From: Scleroderma bovista
Taxonomy: Eukaryota > Basidiomycota > Agaricomycetes > Boletales > Sclerodermataceae
Assembly (NCBI GenBank): GCA_037178675.1
Contig: JAYMGJ010000213.1
Span: 1 to 64,000, forward strand
Reading direction: 5' to 3'
DNA: 64,000 bases
In this document: in pieces, positions 1 to 9,818 of the stretch
How the letters are laid out: the number at the start of each line of letters is the position of its first letter
Position numbering within the stretch: the stretch's first letter is position 1
Program-made: the position numbers and the translations under genes
Notes under the pieces: generated by a model
What the model was told of the DNA's origin: nothing
The model's database searches: none
What the model saw: only the letters and a program-made list of their open reading frames with translations

Positions 1-33
1 GTATGGCAACCATGCCAATAAGTAACTGTCCTA

Positions 34-517
34 TTATGCCTTCAGGAGGACATGGCAAGTGCAGGATCGGAATAAATCACACACCTGATTCTTTGACACA
101 CCTGTTCTCTTTCGGGGTGGAAGATCATCCATGGAAATGTATGGCTGGCCATCATCTGGAAACAGTTGGGATTGTTCTAATCCTATAGATGCTGACTGGG
201 TCGGAGTGTCATTTGAAGGAGCTTTTCCATGACGGGCCTTCTTTCGGGGCGTTGCCTTCACCATCTTATCAATAGATCCCCTCCTTGATTTGAATGCCTG
301 CCATGTTACATGAACCACCGGAGTAGAGCTACCAGCAGGTTGTATCTTGGACTTTGCCATGAGTGGTACCTGATGAGGAAATCCCTGCACAAAGTCTTTC
401 CACATTGTATCTCACTGAAGCCTCATTGAAACAGCATGGACAGTGATCGGAAAGGGATCTTTGGATCTGCCGATTTGGATCTAGCTTTGTAATATGGACT
501 TGAAGATCAGGCACCAA
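34..517 (-). other. Possible partial coding region, unrecognised
   Basis: Two overlapping minus-strand open stretches (517-329 and 405-34) hold a peptide with a CPCC cysteine pair followed by a Lys/Arg-rich, Pro/Thr/Ser-rich tail. The CPCC context (Leu-rich segment, then Asp-x-Cys-Pro-x-Cys) is faintly like the cysteine region upstream of KDZ-type fungal transposases, but no catalytic domain is inside the window and the reading would run off the left edge. I cannot tell a gene fragment from chance; the call is an open stretch worth a homology search, nothing more. Confidence 0.25.
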
Positions 518-780
518 TGCAAAAATCCCATATATGGTGACCGCTACTGAATTAGATCCTAAGTTAAAGTCCGGAAATAGCTTGTTAGCTGCCGAACAAC
601 ATAGCCGGCCCCAGAAGTAGCTAGCTCACCAATGGATTTTCCAAAAGAGGTCGGCATGGAGGAATTGAACACTAATTGACATGGGAGAAACAATAGCTCG
701 GGAATCCTTCAACAAAGTGTCCGGGACTTCTCTAGCACAGCACCACTCAACAAAGTATCTAAGTCTACTCAACATACAGC

Positions 781-3174
781 ATGGCCCGCAGTCATTCATC
801 CAGTAGATCTATGGAGAATCCTGATACAGAAGATGAGCAAGACCATTCTTCTGACTCGTCGGGCACAGAGGCACCACAAAATGTGGTAAAAACAAAACTC
901 CGGGATGATGAGGTCGAGGTCCTTGAGGAAGCCTTGGAAGACTGGAAGGCAGCTGACAGCAACCAAAGGAAAGGTATGAAGAATGCCATGAAGGCAAAAA
1001 TCAAAAATCTCCCTGCCAATAGCACACTCAAAGGACACGAATGGGAGAAGAAAAAAAAAGTGCGCCCCATTTCCATAACTTCACATGGACTACTGATGCA
1101 TCAGTGATATCAGGCAATTAAAAATTGGTTGTATAACCACAGCCAAGCCCGTGCCCGAAAGGCCCTAGTAAAGTATGGACGTAGGTGGACTGCCAGATCA
1201 GTCATAATGAAGTTGAAGAAAAAAGAAATTGAAGCCGAATTCGAACGGGCCGGAATTGCCCAAGGAAGCACAGGCATGATTAAAGGCTACCAAAAGGCAG
1301 TAGGATGCATCATGGGGAAGCTCACCCAGGAGGAAAGGGATGCTGCGGCAAAGCAGGCTGATGAATGGAACGAGGAGCAGCCGCCGGCAGAGGTCCAGGC
1401 CGAGTAAGTTTGACATGTTATCTCGACAATTATTCATCTGCAAACAGAATGGCCGAGACAAAAGGCCGACAATATGTCAAACAGTTTGCGCAGGAAATGT
1501 GGCAGCAGTGTGGGATGCGGGTGGTTGTGATGGCGGCATGGAAGGGCCGGAATGGTCAGCCCATGATGGGAATGTATGTCACTTCTCACTTGTGGTATTT
1601 GTATACTCACATTCACAGGCATGACTTTAATTCGGCATTGGGACAAGGGAAGACCTTTGCCGATTGGGATGACATCAAGCACCACTGGGATGCCTATGCA
1701 CAGCAGGCCATAGGAGGGGAAGAACACGATGATAGCGATGAAGATGCCGGACCGACGCTCTGCCGGAAGAAAGGGCAGAAGAGGCCGCAAACTGTTTTAC
1801 CAACAATGGAAGATGGCACACCAATGATTCCGATCATCCTCGATATGCAAGCATTGGAGAGAAAGGATGTTATGAGGACCTTTGTGACATGGCATTATCG
1901 TAAGTTCTTCCTTGTAAATAGACGGAGAATTGACCCCTTGCCGCAGGCAAGGCATGCGGCAAGCCAAGTGCCAGTGTTCCTTGGGCTGCCATACATGCAA
2001 AGACCAGTATCTACATTTCATCTGTGTACCTGCTGCGGCATTGGGAGTTCAAAGAGCCGACCCGGCTCACAAATCAGGAAGTTACAAAGGTACTGGAATT
2101 CTGGCGCGATAGGCAAGTGACAGATCCGGAAGATGTACTGACATTTCGCAAATGGAGAGATATGGATGGTGGATTACAAGATCCAGTATCAGATTGTGAG
2201 GACTCAGTGGCCGGAATGATAAGTGCAGCAAAGCCGCCCCTGAAAGGTTAGCTCTGAATACTTTTATCAACTTGTTTTGACTGGTTCAAAGAACCTGCGG
2301 CACGAGATGTGGAACTCGCAAGCAGTCGGAAGAGGCGGCGCACAATTGGTATGGATCTTTCAACCATGTTATGCAACCATTGACATGCATAAAAGAAGAG
2401 GCCCCAGAGGAGAGGGAGTCCAGTGCAACAAACAAAAACCAATGCCGGTCAAACCAGGATGATGGTACGCCCCATCCATATTCCAAGCATTTGATCCTCC
2501 TACATTTGGAACATCCCTGTCAGCAAGCCATACAACGCCCATTGAACAGCCTGGTCAGTTCCTTTGAATATTTTTGTTGTCAGAATATGAAGTTTATATA
2601 TAGAGGATGACTCAGATGGACATAATGCTAAGGAAAACGGTGCGTGGGGCTTGGTTTTGTTATGCCGGTGGGACCATCTTGATGAAGAGCATCAGCGGCA
2701 CTGACGGCACGGCAGCCGGCCGAACCTAAACAGCAAGGTGGGTATTGGTCTCAATTACTTGGAAATGGCACGTATTCTCATATAAGAAAAAGCACATATG
2801 GATCCCGGCAACGTCAATGCTAATGGACCGATGAAGCCAAAGCCCCGGGTTAAAAAGAACACAGCCGATGCGCCGGTGGAATGTAAGTTTGCCTATTTCA
2901 ATATCCATTTGAGCAATTCCGACAAATGATAGTTGGTGAATTAACTATGCATTCCATTGGCAACACAAATGGGATGGAGGGTGGTCGATCAGGGGATGAT
3001 GATGCCACACACTCTGGAGGCAAGGGGAAGCGGGCTGCCAGCACACGCCGGATTGCCAGGGCTCAACATGTCAATGCCGTTGCCGGGCCTAGTCAACCGG
3101 AACGGCAAAGAAGGCGGCCAAAGCGGCCCGATGCCGATGTCCCTACGCCCAGCCCAAAGAGACGCCGCAAATAA
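781..3174 (+). CDS. Gene A: uncharacterised multi-exon basidiomycete protein
   Basis: Function unknown. Seven exons can be joined in one frame: 781-1059, 1114-1403, 1448-1573, 1619-1899, 1947-2246, 2292-2348 and 2396 onward, with introns of 44-54 nt except for 45-nt ones that all keep phase. The 3' part is less certain; a last exon probably ends at the TAA of 3174 (Arg/Lys-rich tail ending PSPKRRRK, a likely nuclear localisation signal). The N-terminus is acidic (residues ~15-60), followed by a basic helical region (motif RWTARSV), a GMRVVVMAAWK segment, an HDFNSALGQG segment, and a TRLTNQEV...EFWRDRQ segment. From memory this order resembles a large family of nuclear-looking hypothetical proteins found in many copies in Agaricomycetes; no enzymatic motif is visible. 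It converges on gene C (80 bp gap). Start chosen at the first ATG that opens the acidic N-terminus. Confident that it is a real spliced gene; not confident of exons beyond 2.5 kb. Confidence 0.7.
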
Positions 3175-3254
3175 TATACTTGTAGAATAATGCTATTGTC
3201 AAATCTGCCATGTCTTGTGCCGAAAGATTTTATTGCCGCACTACTGTAACAAAA

Positions 3255-4474
3255 CTACAGCTTGGAGGGATCTAATACTACCACATCCTCAGGGTGATCG
3301 GACTCAATTATGTCACCATTCTCGCCAAGTCGGGCTGACCTAGCCAACATATCCCGCACATTTGCCAACATCGCTCTCCGGCACATTTCCGATCTCCACA
3401 ACCTGGCGGTGTCGAGCAACGTGTTTGCGTAATGAATGTAGGCCGCGATCATAGGGTGATCAAGGCCGGCATCGAGTGGGAGTAGGTCGGGCAAGTTCCT
3501 AGGAGGGACGGATGTAGCAACTTGCCTTGCAGAGGCCACTAGATGACAACTGATCAACTGATACTATGGATCAAGCCCAAGAGAGACTTACATGAAAGCG
3601 CATCACTCTGGAATGGATCCAAATGCTCATGCAATGCATTAATCCTGTCCACCATCTCAAAATATTCCACTGGATGATTGTTAAATACACATAATTCCTG
3701 CAGTAATACTGACTTACCATCCTCTGCATGCACATGTTCCCGGAATCGTGCATGCGATCCAGATACAGCCTCAGGAGATGATTCTGCCTCCATTGGGGAG
3801 GTGGGAATCCGCTGGCTTGATGCCGGGCTAGATAGCGATGCCGGGCTGGATGGCGATGCCGGGAGCGATGGCGATGCCGGGCTGGATGGTGATGCCGGGC
3901 TGGACGGTGATGCCGGGACTGAGGATGCCGGCATTGATGGGGATGACGTCCCAATACGTGGCACGTGCACTGGAGAGGGCGGGATCCATGCGGCCATCGT
4001 GGGGGATGGCGACGGTGGCATCCATGCTTGCGGTTGGGTGCCTTGGGATGATGGCCGAACCGATGGGGTAGCTGGCATTGCTGCCGGGGGTGGCATTGAT
4101 GCCTGCGACCGAATGGTGAGGGTAGATGGCACATTGGATGAACTGGCAGCGATTGGAGGCGACGGTGGCATCCAAGCCTGGGATCTAGTCGTGGGGGTTG
4201 CTGCACGCATCTCGTGTGCTGAAGGGCCAGGGAGGTTGATCGGAGCTGATTGCGAGGGGGCCGGCAACTGATTGTTTGCCGCTGTTGCTTGTCTGTTGCT
4301 GTCCCCAGACATTGCATCGTTGTTCCTCACAGACACATTTGTTTCACCTGTGCGCATCCCGTGGCGTGGGGGAGAGGGTGGCATCCAGTCCATGCTTGAT
4401 GGCAGGCGTTCATCGACAATGGATGGAGGCGGGTGCCACACTGGCAGTGCAGGAATGGCTGATAACGATGTCAT
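3255..4474 (-). CDS. Gene C: Pro/Ser-rich protein of unknown function
   Basis: Two exons, 4474-3592 and 3538-3255, separated by a 53-nt GT-AG intron; the join keeps frame and gives 388 residues. The first ~210 residues are low complexity: repeated WMPPSPP motifs, then a run of Ser-Pro-Ala repeats encoded by an 18-bp minisatellite. The C-terminal ~170 residues are normal-looking and helical, with a possible coiled segment around residues 260-285 and a conserved-looking stretch (MIAAYIHYANTLLDTARLW). No domain recognised. It is convergent with gene A and lies in the same orientation as gene B. The low-complexity half has the look of a rapidly evolving linker, while the C-terminal half may be the functional part. 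Start is the only ATG before the open frame closes upstream. Confidence 0.65.
3819..3940 (-). repeat. 18-bp coding minisatellite in gene C
   Basis: Six to seven head-to-tail units of GATGCCGGGCTGGATGGC (plus-strand sense) with small changes; one unit is 15 bp. Read on the minus strand it encodes the Ser-Pro-Ala repeats of gene C, so unit gain or loss keeps the frame. Confidence 0.85.
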
Positions 4475-5655
4475 GCAGATCAGCTCAGAGGAGAGAAATT
4501 ACTCACTCAATTTCCGCGGACTTGCGCTATCAAATCTGACAGACTTAGGTGGCATAGCGGTAGCAAAGATGCAAGTTGACAAGATGGAATTGACGTGGAA
4601 TGGAAATCACAATTGAATGATTATATAATAATGGTTTCCATATATAGTTCATTTATCTCACCACTGGAAAGATTTGCTGATAGTGTGTTGTGCCAAAGGT
4701 ATCGGCAAGTGCCGATGTTATACAAGTGCTGATGGTATTACAAATGTATGTCCTGCCGCTGGGGTGTGTGCCGATTGTCTACCGTATGCATGTTCCAATG
4801 GAATGCTGTGCTGATTACAGTATGTTACCTCAATCAACACCTAATGCCGCCATCCACGGCAATTATAGATACTCTTGCTATTTATGTATATCGGTAACAT
4901 CGAAGAATTACTGCAAAGGTAAATCTTGCATTTGCCGGCGAAAGATTGGGATAGTATCATGTACATAGTGCCAATAGTGTGCTGTGTCACAAGTGTGATG
5001 TGCCGATAGTATGTAGTGCCGATGGTATGTTGTGCCGATGGTATGTTGTGCCGATGGTATGTTGTGCCGATGGTATGTTGTGCCGATGGTATGTTGTGCC
5101 GATGGTATGTTGTGCCGATGTTGCTGTGCCGATAGTGTCTTGTGCGAATGGTTTGCAAGTGCCAATGTTATGCAAGTGCTGATCACTGTTGCAGCGGCAT
5201 GGATGTAATGCCGCCGGTGGTTGTGCCGATTGTATGCCGATTGTATGTGCCGATGCAGTGCCGAGTGTATGTTCTCCCTTGTATGTTCTGCTGATTGTGT
5301 TGTGCCAGTGGATTAAAAGTATGTTGCTCCTTCCAATACTTGATGCCGCCATACATGGCAATTATAGTTACATCTGTAGGACATATCTAGCCTGCTCTTG
5401 GTATTCATGTATATCAGTAACGTTGAAAAGTTACTCCACAGGTAAATTTGGGATGTGCCGGCGACATATTGGCAATGCATTCATGGCTGTGGTTGAGACC
5501 ATTACTGGCATGTCTCTGACAGAGTTCTCAGGCTGTGTCAATGATTCACAAGGACAACTCTACATGCATAAATATACTTTACAATGTGATGTATATGGTA
5601 TACATGGAATAGGAAGCGGAAATTGTACAAAAGATGTAGGTATGATAAAAGAAAA
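4475..5655. repeat. Gene-free stretch with direct repeats, between genes C and B
   Basis: No gene seen. Two direct copies of a block of about 110-130 bp lie at about 4844-4953 and 5341-5472; both start with TGCCGCCAT, share AATTATAG and GGTAAAT steps and end in a TGCCGG(C/A)GA step. Many isolated TGCCGA words fill the space between them. Confidence 0.6.
5001..5140. repeat. 16-bp minisatellite (TGCCGATGGTATGTTG)n
   Basis: Six perfect copies at 5017-5112, one variant copy just before (5001-5016) and degenerate units after. The core TGCCGA is the same word that seeds the longer array at 8.4-8.8 kb. Confidence 0.9.
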
Positions 5656-7622
5656 TTAGTCCGTTTCCATTTGCACACCGGCATCATGCCCGGCATCGGC
5701 ATCGGAACTCCCAATCTCCATATCGGATGCCGGCCCAACATCTCCATCTTCCGGCGGGCTGACCTCGATTGCCGGAATATTGCCAGTCTCTATGGTTGCG
5801 GCCACTTCATCACAAATCGCTGTCAACAACACAATCTTGTGATCAGTAGCACATGGCTTGGTAATTGACAGACTTACCTTGTGGTGGGGCCCAGTCGTAG
5901 CTATCACCAGTTGGCTTGCTGGCACCCCTTTCATCGACCAAGCCTGGAGTTGCCACCTCCAGACTTGAGGCATTGTTGCGCAGCGCAACCTGCATACCAT
6001 GGGTGCCGGTCGGCTCGCTCGAGCCATGTCGGGACGGATTGTTGGACGATGCCATTTCTTCCAGCATTGTGGTAGGCGCTAGTGCCAACGGGCTTGGCGG
6101 ACTGGGGTGAGCGCACTGCGAGACCTCGGGACATGTTGAGTCAGATGCCGGCTGTGTCGGTGCGAATGCCTGCCGCGATGCCGGACGTTGAAGGTGGGAT
6201 GGTGTTGGGAACAGCTGTTCCCGCATCGCTTCAACCACCTGCCGTAAGCTAGCGACTTCTCCGAGCGCGACGGCCAATCTTGCATTCGCTTCGTCCACCT
6301 TTCGTTCCGTTTCGGCCTGCTTTTCCCTCAAACGGACAACCTCCTCCTCGAGATCTTGTACATTCGACGTATTCGTACTGTCTCCCGGTGTTGTGGGAGG
6401 GTTCGTGCCACTGCCGGCGGCCGTTGACGATGGACTTGCCGTCCTCGATGTCTTCCCTAGCCATGCTGGAGTATTGATCAGTACCCCATCAAAAACTGGA
6501 TGGAATATCGATAGAAATAATATTAAATTGTTCGAATAATGAACGACTTACTTGGTTTCCTGGGCGGATTGGCCGCTGCTGGTGCCGGGGTCTGACGTTG
6601 GCTTTTTGCACGCTGTGACCTTCCTCGGTTGAGCGTTGAGGGCGCAGATGGTGAACGCCGACGCGGTGCAGGTTTCCTCGGTGCTTGTGAACGCGACCTT
6701 GACCTCGCTCTGACTGCCGTCATCATACTGCATGCAATCTTGCTGCAGCAACATTGCCAGCAAGCACGGCCTGGGTTCGCTGCACACCGTCGATCTTGCT
6801 GTACGCACTTGATGCAGCGATCCTTGTCATCCACCCACTCATAGCCTGCGTCTGGTGTCTGCATGTCGCGAACGTTTGGCCTTGGTCGCTTTGGCCGTGG
6901 TTGCGATGAGGCTTCTTCATCATCACCGTCGCTGTTGATCGTTGCGACGGATTGGGCACGCTTCCTCGGCTTGCGACTGCGACTGCGGCCCCTAGGCACC
7001 TCATCATCCTCGATGGCACGGCTTCCTTCTGGCACTGCTTGTGAGTCCTCAGTTTCACTGGGCTCACCTACTTGGCCACGACTGCCGTGCACCTCTGTCT
7101 CCTTTACCCCCGATGGTCCTGCCACTGCATTGTTCCCCGACGGCTCTACCGCTCTCCTCTTTCCCTTGTCCACCTTCTTCTGCGGCTTGCCTAGTTGGAA
7201 CCAGGGATGGTCCCGGATATCGTGGTCCGTGGCGTTAACGATGTCCGGGAAGTGAGGCCACTTCCCTGTCGACAGGATCACCTCTGGCGCCTCCATAAAC
7301 TGGTCGGCAGCAACGATGATAGTCGGTATAATGAATCCTGCAGGTAACTCCTGCAGGACATTCTCGACCCGGCGCTATCATATCCTAATCAGTGAGTTGA
7401 TTGATTGCAGATAAATTTGCCACGCACCACCTGGGCCCAGATAGTTGACACTGCTTCCGACCATACACCCTTCTCCCGTGTGCTTCTCAAGCCATCAATC
7501 CGGCCTTGAATTATTTCAGTGGCCTGGGCGACGACTTCTTCTGCAGTGAGGGACGTAGCCGTTGACACGTCCTCTTGAACGGATGAGGCGGAGACGAACT
7601 GAGAACCTTCTGAAGTTTCCAT
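5656..7622 (-). CDS. Gene B: cysteine-cluster, coiled-coil protein of unknown function
   Basis: Four exons close one frame: 7622-7428, 7374-6552, 6465-5878 and 5819-5656 (introns 53, 86, 58 nt), 589 residues. Order of parts: N-terminal helical region; the motif KWPHFPDIV...DHPWFQLG; a basic, acidic-patched disordered stretch with several Arg-Ser repeats and KR clusters (likely nuclear); a cysteine cluster at about residues 210-240 of the form C-x2-C-x5-C-x8-C-x2-C-C-C-x4-C; a second Arg/Ser-rich stretch; and a coiled coil at about residues 365-410 (heptads in EEEVVRLREKQAETERKVDE). From memory, basidiomycete hypothetical proteins with the same layout are common; the cysteine cluster could bind zinc but is not the Zn2Cys6 transcription-factor spacing. 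Same strand as gene C, 1.2 kb upstream of it. Confidence 0.7.
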
Positions 7623-8424
7623 ATAGACTGTAAGGATGTGGAAATGGTAAAGCAGTGGTTGAGAGGAAGAACTGGGTCCGATTGCCGTGCGGCCTGAAGG
7701 ATGTTCAACGTATTATATAAGCATTTCACACCACAACATGTTTGCATTGTGGTCGCACACCAAAGTGGACTAAATCAAATATAGGTTAATAATTCAGCCA
7801 CAAGTCCGACCAATCATTGTCCTGACAATTCGGCTAATGAACCACACTGCCGCATTTCATATTGCATGATGGCCGCGTTTCTATTGCTTGTGATTGGCTG
7901 TCACAGTGCATTGTCCCATCACAATAATAAGGGATCTCGGATCGGCATTATGATTTGCCTTATTTTGGAGTGTGTCTCTCGGGGAACAATCGATGCGGCA
8001 TGTATTAACACAGCCGCAGCTTGAGAAAGGGATCAATGCCGCATGTCAGTCATTGCGGTACGGCCATCATTAATTTAATGTTATCATTGCGGTACTTATT
8101 CGCACAGCCACCAGCCTGGCTGCCACCGGCCAGTATGTCAGTGGCAAATGCCGGTGTCCACAACCGTGCCGACACTGCCACACGGCACGGTCATTCCCAT
8201 ATTGCCGCACATGCAAGCATGATGGCCGCACGGCTATTACTGCAGCACGTTTGTGATTCTCGGCAAGGTATTGCGGCACCTGCGCGATAGCTGCACAGCC
8301 ATTACCAGTATTTATGTTGTGCCGTTCTTGTAATGCCGCAATTCTATTATGCCGATGGTAGATTGCTGATGACATGTTGTGCCGCTGCTGTCGTCGGTTC
8401 AAATCCGACATTGCCCGAAAAACA
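7623..8424. other. Gene-free stretch, TGCCGC/TGCCGA-rich
   Basis: I see no gene. The segment contains scattered TGCCGCA and TGCCGA words on both strands and, at about 8394-8410, a T-arm-like hairpin (GTCGG, TTCAAAT loop, CCGAC) without a matching tRNA body. Confidence 0.5.
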
Positions 8425-8825
8425 ATTCTGCCGACAGTCGTGTTCTGCCGACAGCCTTGTTCTGCCGACAACCTAGTTCTGCCGACAGTGTGTTCTGCCG
8501 ACAGCCTTGTTCTGCCGCCAGCGTTGTTCTGCCTGTGTTCTGCCGACAGTGTGTTCTGCCGACAGCCTTGTTCTGCCGACAGCCTTGTTCTGCCGACAAC
8601 CTTGTTCTGCCGACAGTGTGTTCTGCCGACAGCCTTGTTCTGCCGACAGTGTGTTCTGCTGACAGCCTTGTTCTGCCGACAGTGTGTTCTGCCGACAGCC
8701 TTGTTCTGCCGACAGTGTGTTCTGCCGACAGTGTGTTCTGCCGACAGCCTTGTTCTGCCGACAGCATTGTTCTGCCGACAACATGTTCTGCTGACAGCCT
8801 TGTTCTGCCGACAGTGTGTTCTGCC
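8425..8825. repeat. 16/17-bp minisatellite, about 24 units
   Basis: Two alternating unit types, TTCTGCCGACAGCCTTG (17 bp) and TTCTGCCGACAGTGTG (16 bp), fill about 400 bp with few interruptions. All six frames stay largely open because of the repeat, so the long open stretches here are not evidence of a gene. Confidence 0.9.
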
Positions 8826-9818
8826 AATGCCATGTAGTGCCGATTGTGTCGTGCCACACCTGGCTTACCGCTACTTTAGAGAAGACCAGATGCCCGGCCC
8901 TACATTTATACAAGGGATATAGTTCTAAGGGCCTGCTGTGTATATTGGGAGGCCAAACATTATGGCCGATCATACTGAAGGGGAAGCATATCAGCTGGCC
9001 TTCCCATCTAGCTAGGTGTCCCCAGAAGGAGGGCTTGCTTAATGCTCTGGGACACCGCATTCATAGCCTGTCACTTTGAAGTGTACTGCAAGGCCCTCCC
9101 ATATAGGTAGATAACACCTTTCTGAGGGCCCACCTAATGCTATGGGACATTGTACCTATTGTTGCCATGTGCCCTGCACATAATAGATGAAACTGGCTCC
9201 AGGGCCTACTCATAGTCATGGGACACCAATCCCATGGCTGGGTATTCTTAAAGGTACACCATGCATGCAGCCCATTGGAAAGCACGGGATGCTGTTTCTT
9301 TGGCTGGCCCTGCAACAAGAAAGGGACACCAAAGGTACAGCCCAATGCAAAGCACAGGACACCAATACCACAGCCAAATGCAAAGCATGGGACACTGGTA
9401 CAGAGGCCCTTCTATTGACTCCCGTCCACAGGCTAGCCGCATTGCAGCACTTACTACCGTCCTTTTGCCGAAATGCTGCGGCAAGCCCCCTGCAATCCTC
9501 GGCCTGAATCTGCGGCATATAGTCCTCTGGCCGCATGCCGCAGCTCCCTTGCCGCATTAGGTCCTATTGCCACAGGCCATATCCTGATCTAGTGTACTAG
9601 TGTGTCAGCCCACCAATATTACTTGGTGACAACCTTTCCATGAGCCACCAATATGGCATGGTGAAACACCTTACCATTAGCCCACTCGTATGACATGGGG
9701 ATGCACCATGGCTGGGCCCTATCTCAGCTGGTCATGTAGCACGGCCGATTGTCAGCTTCGTCTGTCCGTGTTGTATGGGACAATGCAGGTGCATTATGTG
9801 CTCGTATGCACCAAGTTC
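8826..9818. other. Gene-free stretch with GGGACACC-type dispersed repeats
   Basis: No gene recognised. Short near-repeats built around CATGGGACACC and AATGCAAAGCA recur at about 9030-9410. It separates the minisatellite from the 3' end of the Tnp2 transposase; a terminal end of that transposon could lie here but I could not identify inverted repeats. Confidence 0.4.

Noticed and set aside
3678..4271. 197-codon plus-strand frame over gene C
   Set aside because: Antisense shadow of the Ser-Pro-Ala repeat; gene C on the minus strand has splice support.
4841..5361. His/Thr/Ser-repeat frames on the minus strand
   Set aside because: Translation of the 16-bp minisatellite.
8385..8412. tRNA-like T-arm (GTCGG-TTCAAAT-CCGAC)
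   Set aside because: No matching acceptor stem, A box or anticodon arm upstream; likely chance or a tRNA 3' fragment.
8374..9060. Long overlapping open frames across 8.4-9.0 kb on both strands
   Set aside because: They are produced by the 16/17-bp minisatellite; the peptides are pure repeat translation with no domain.
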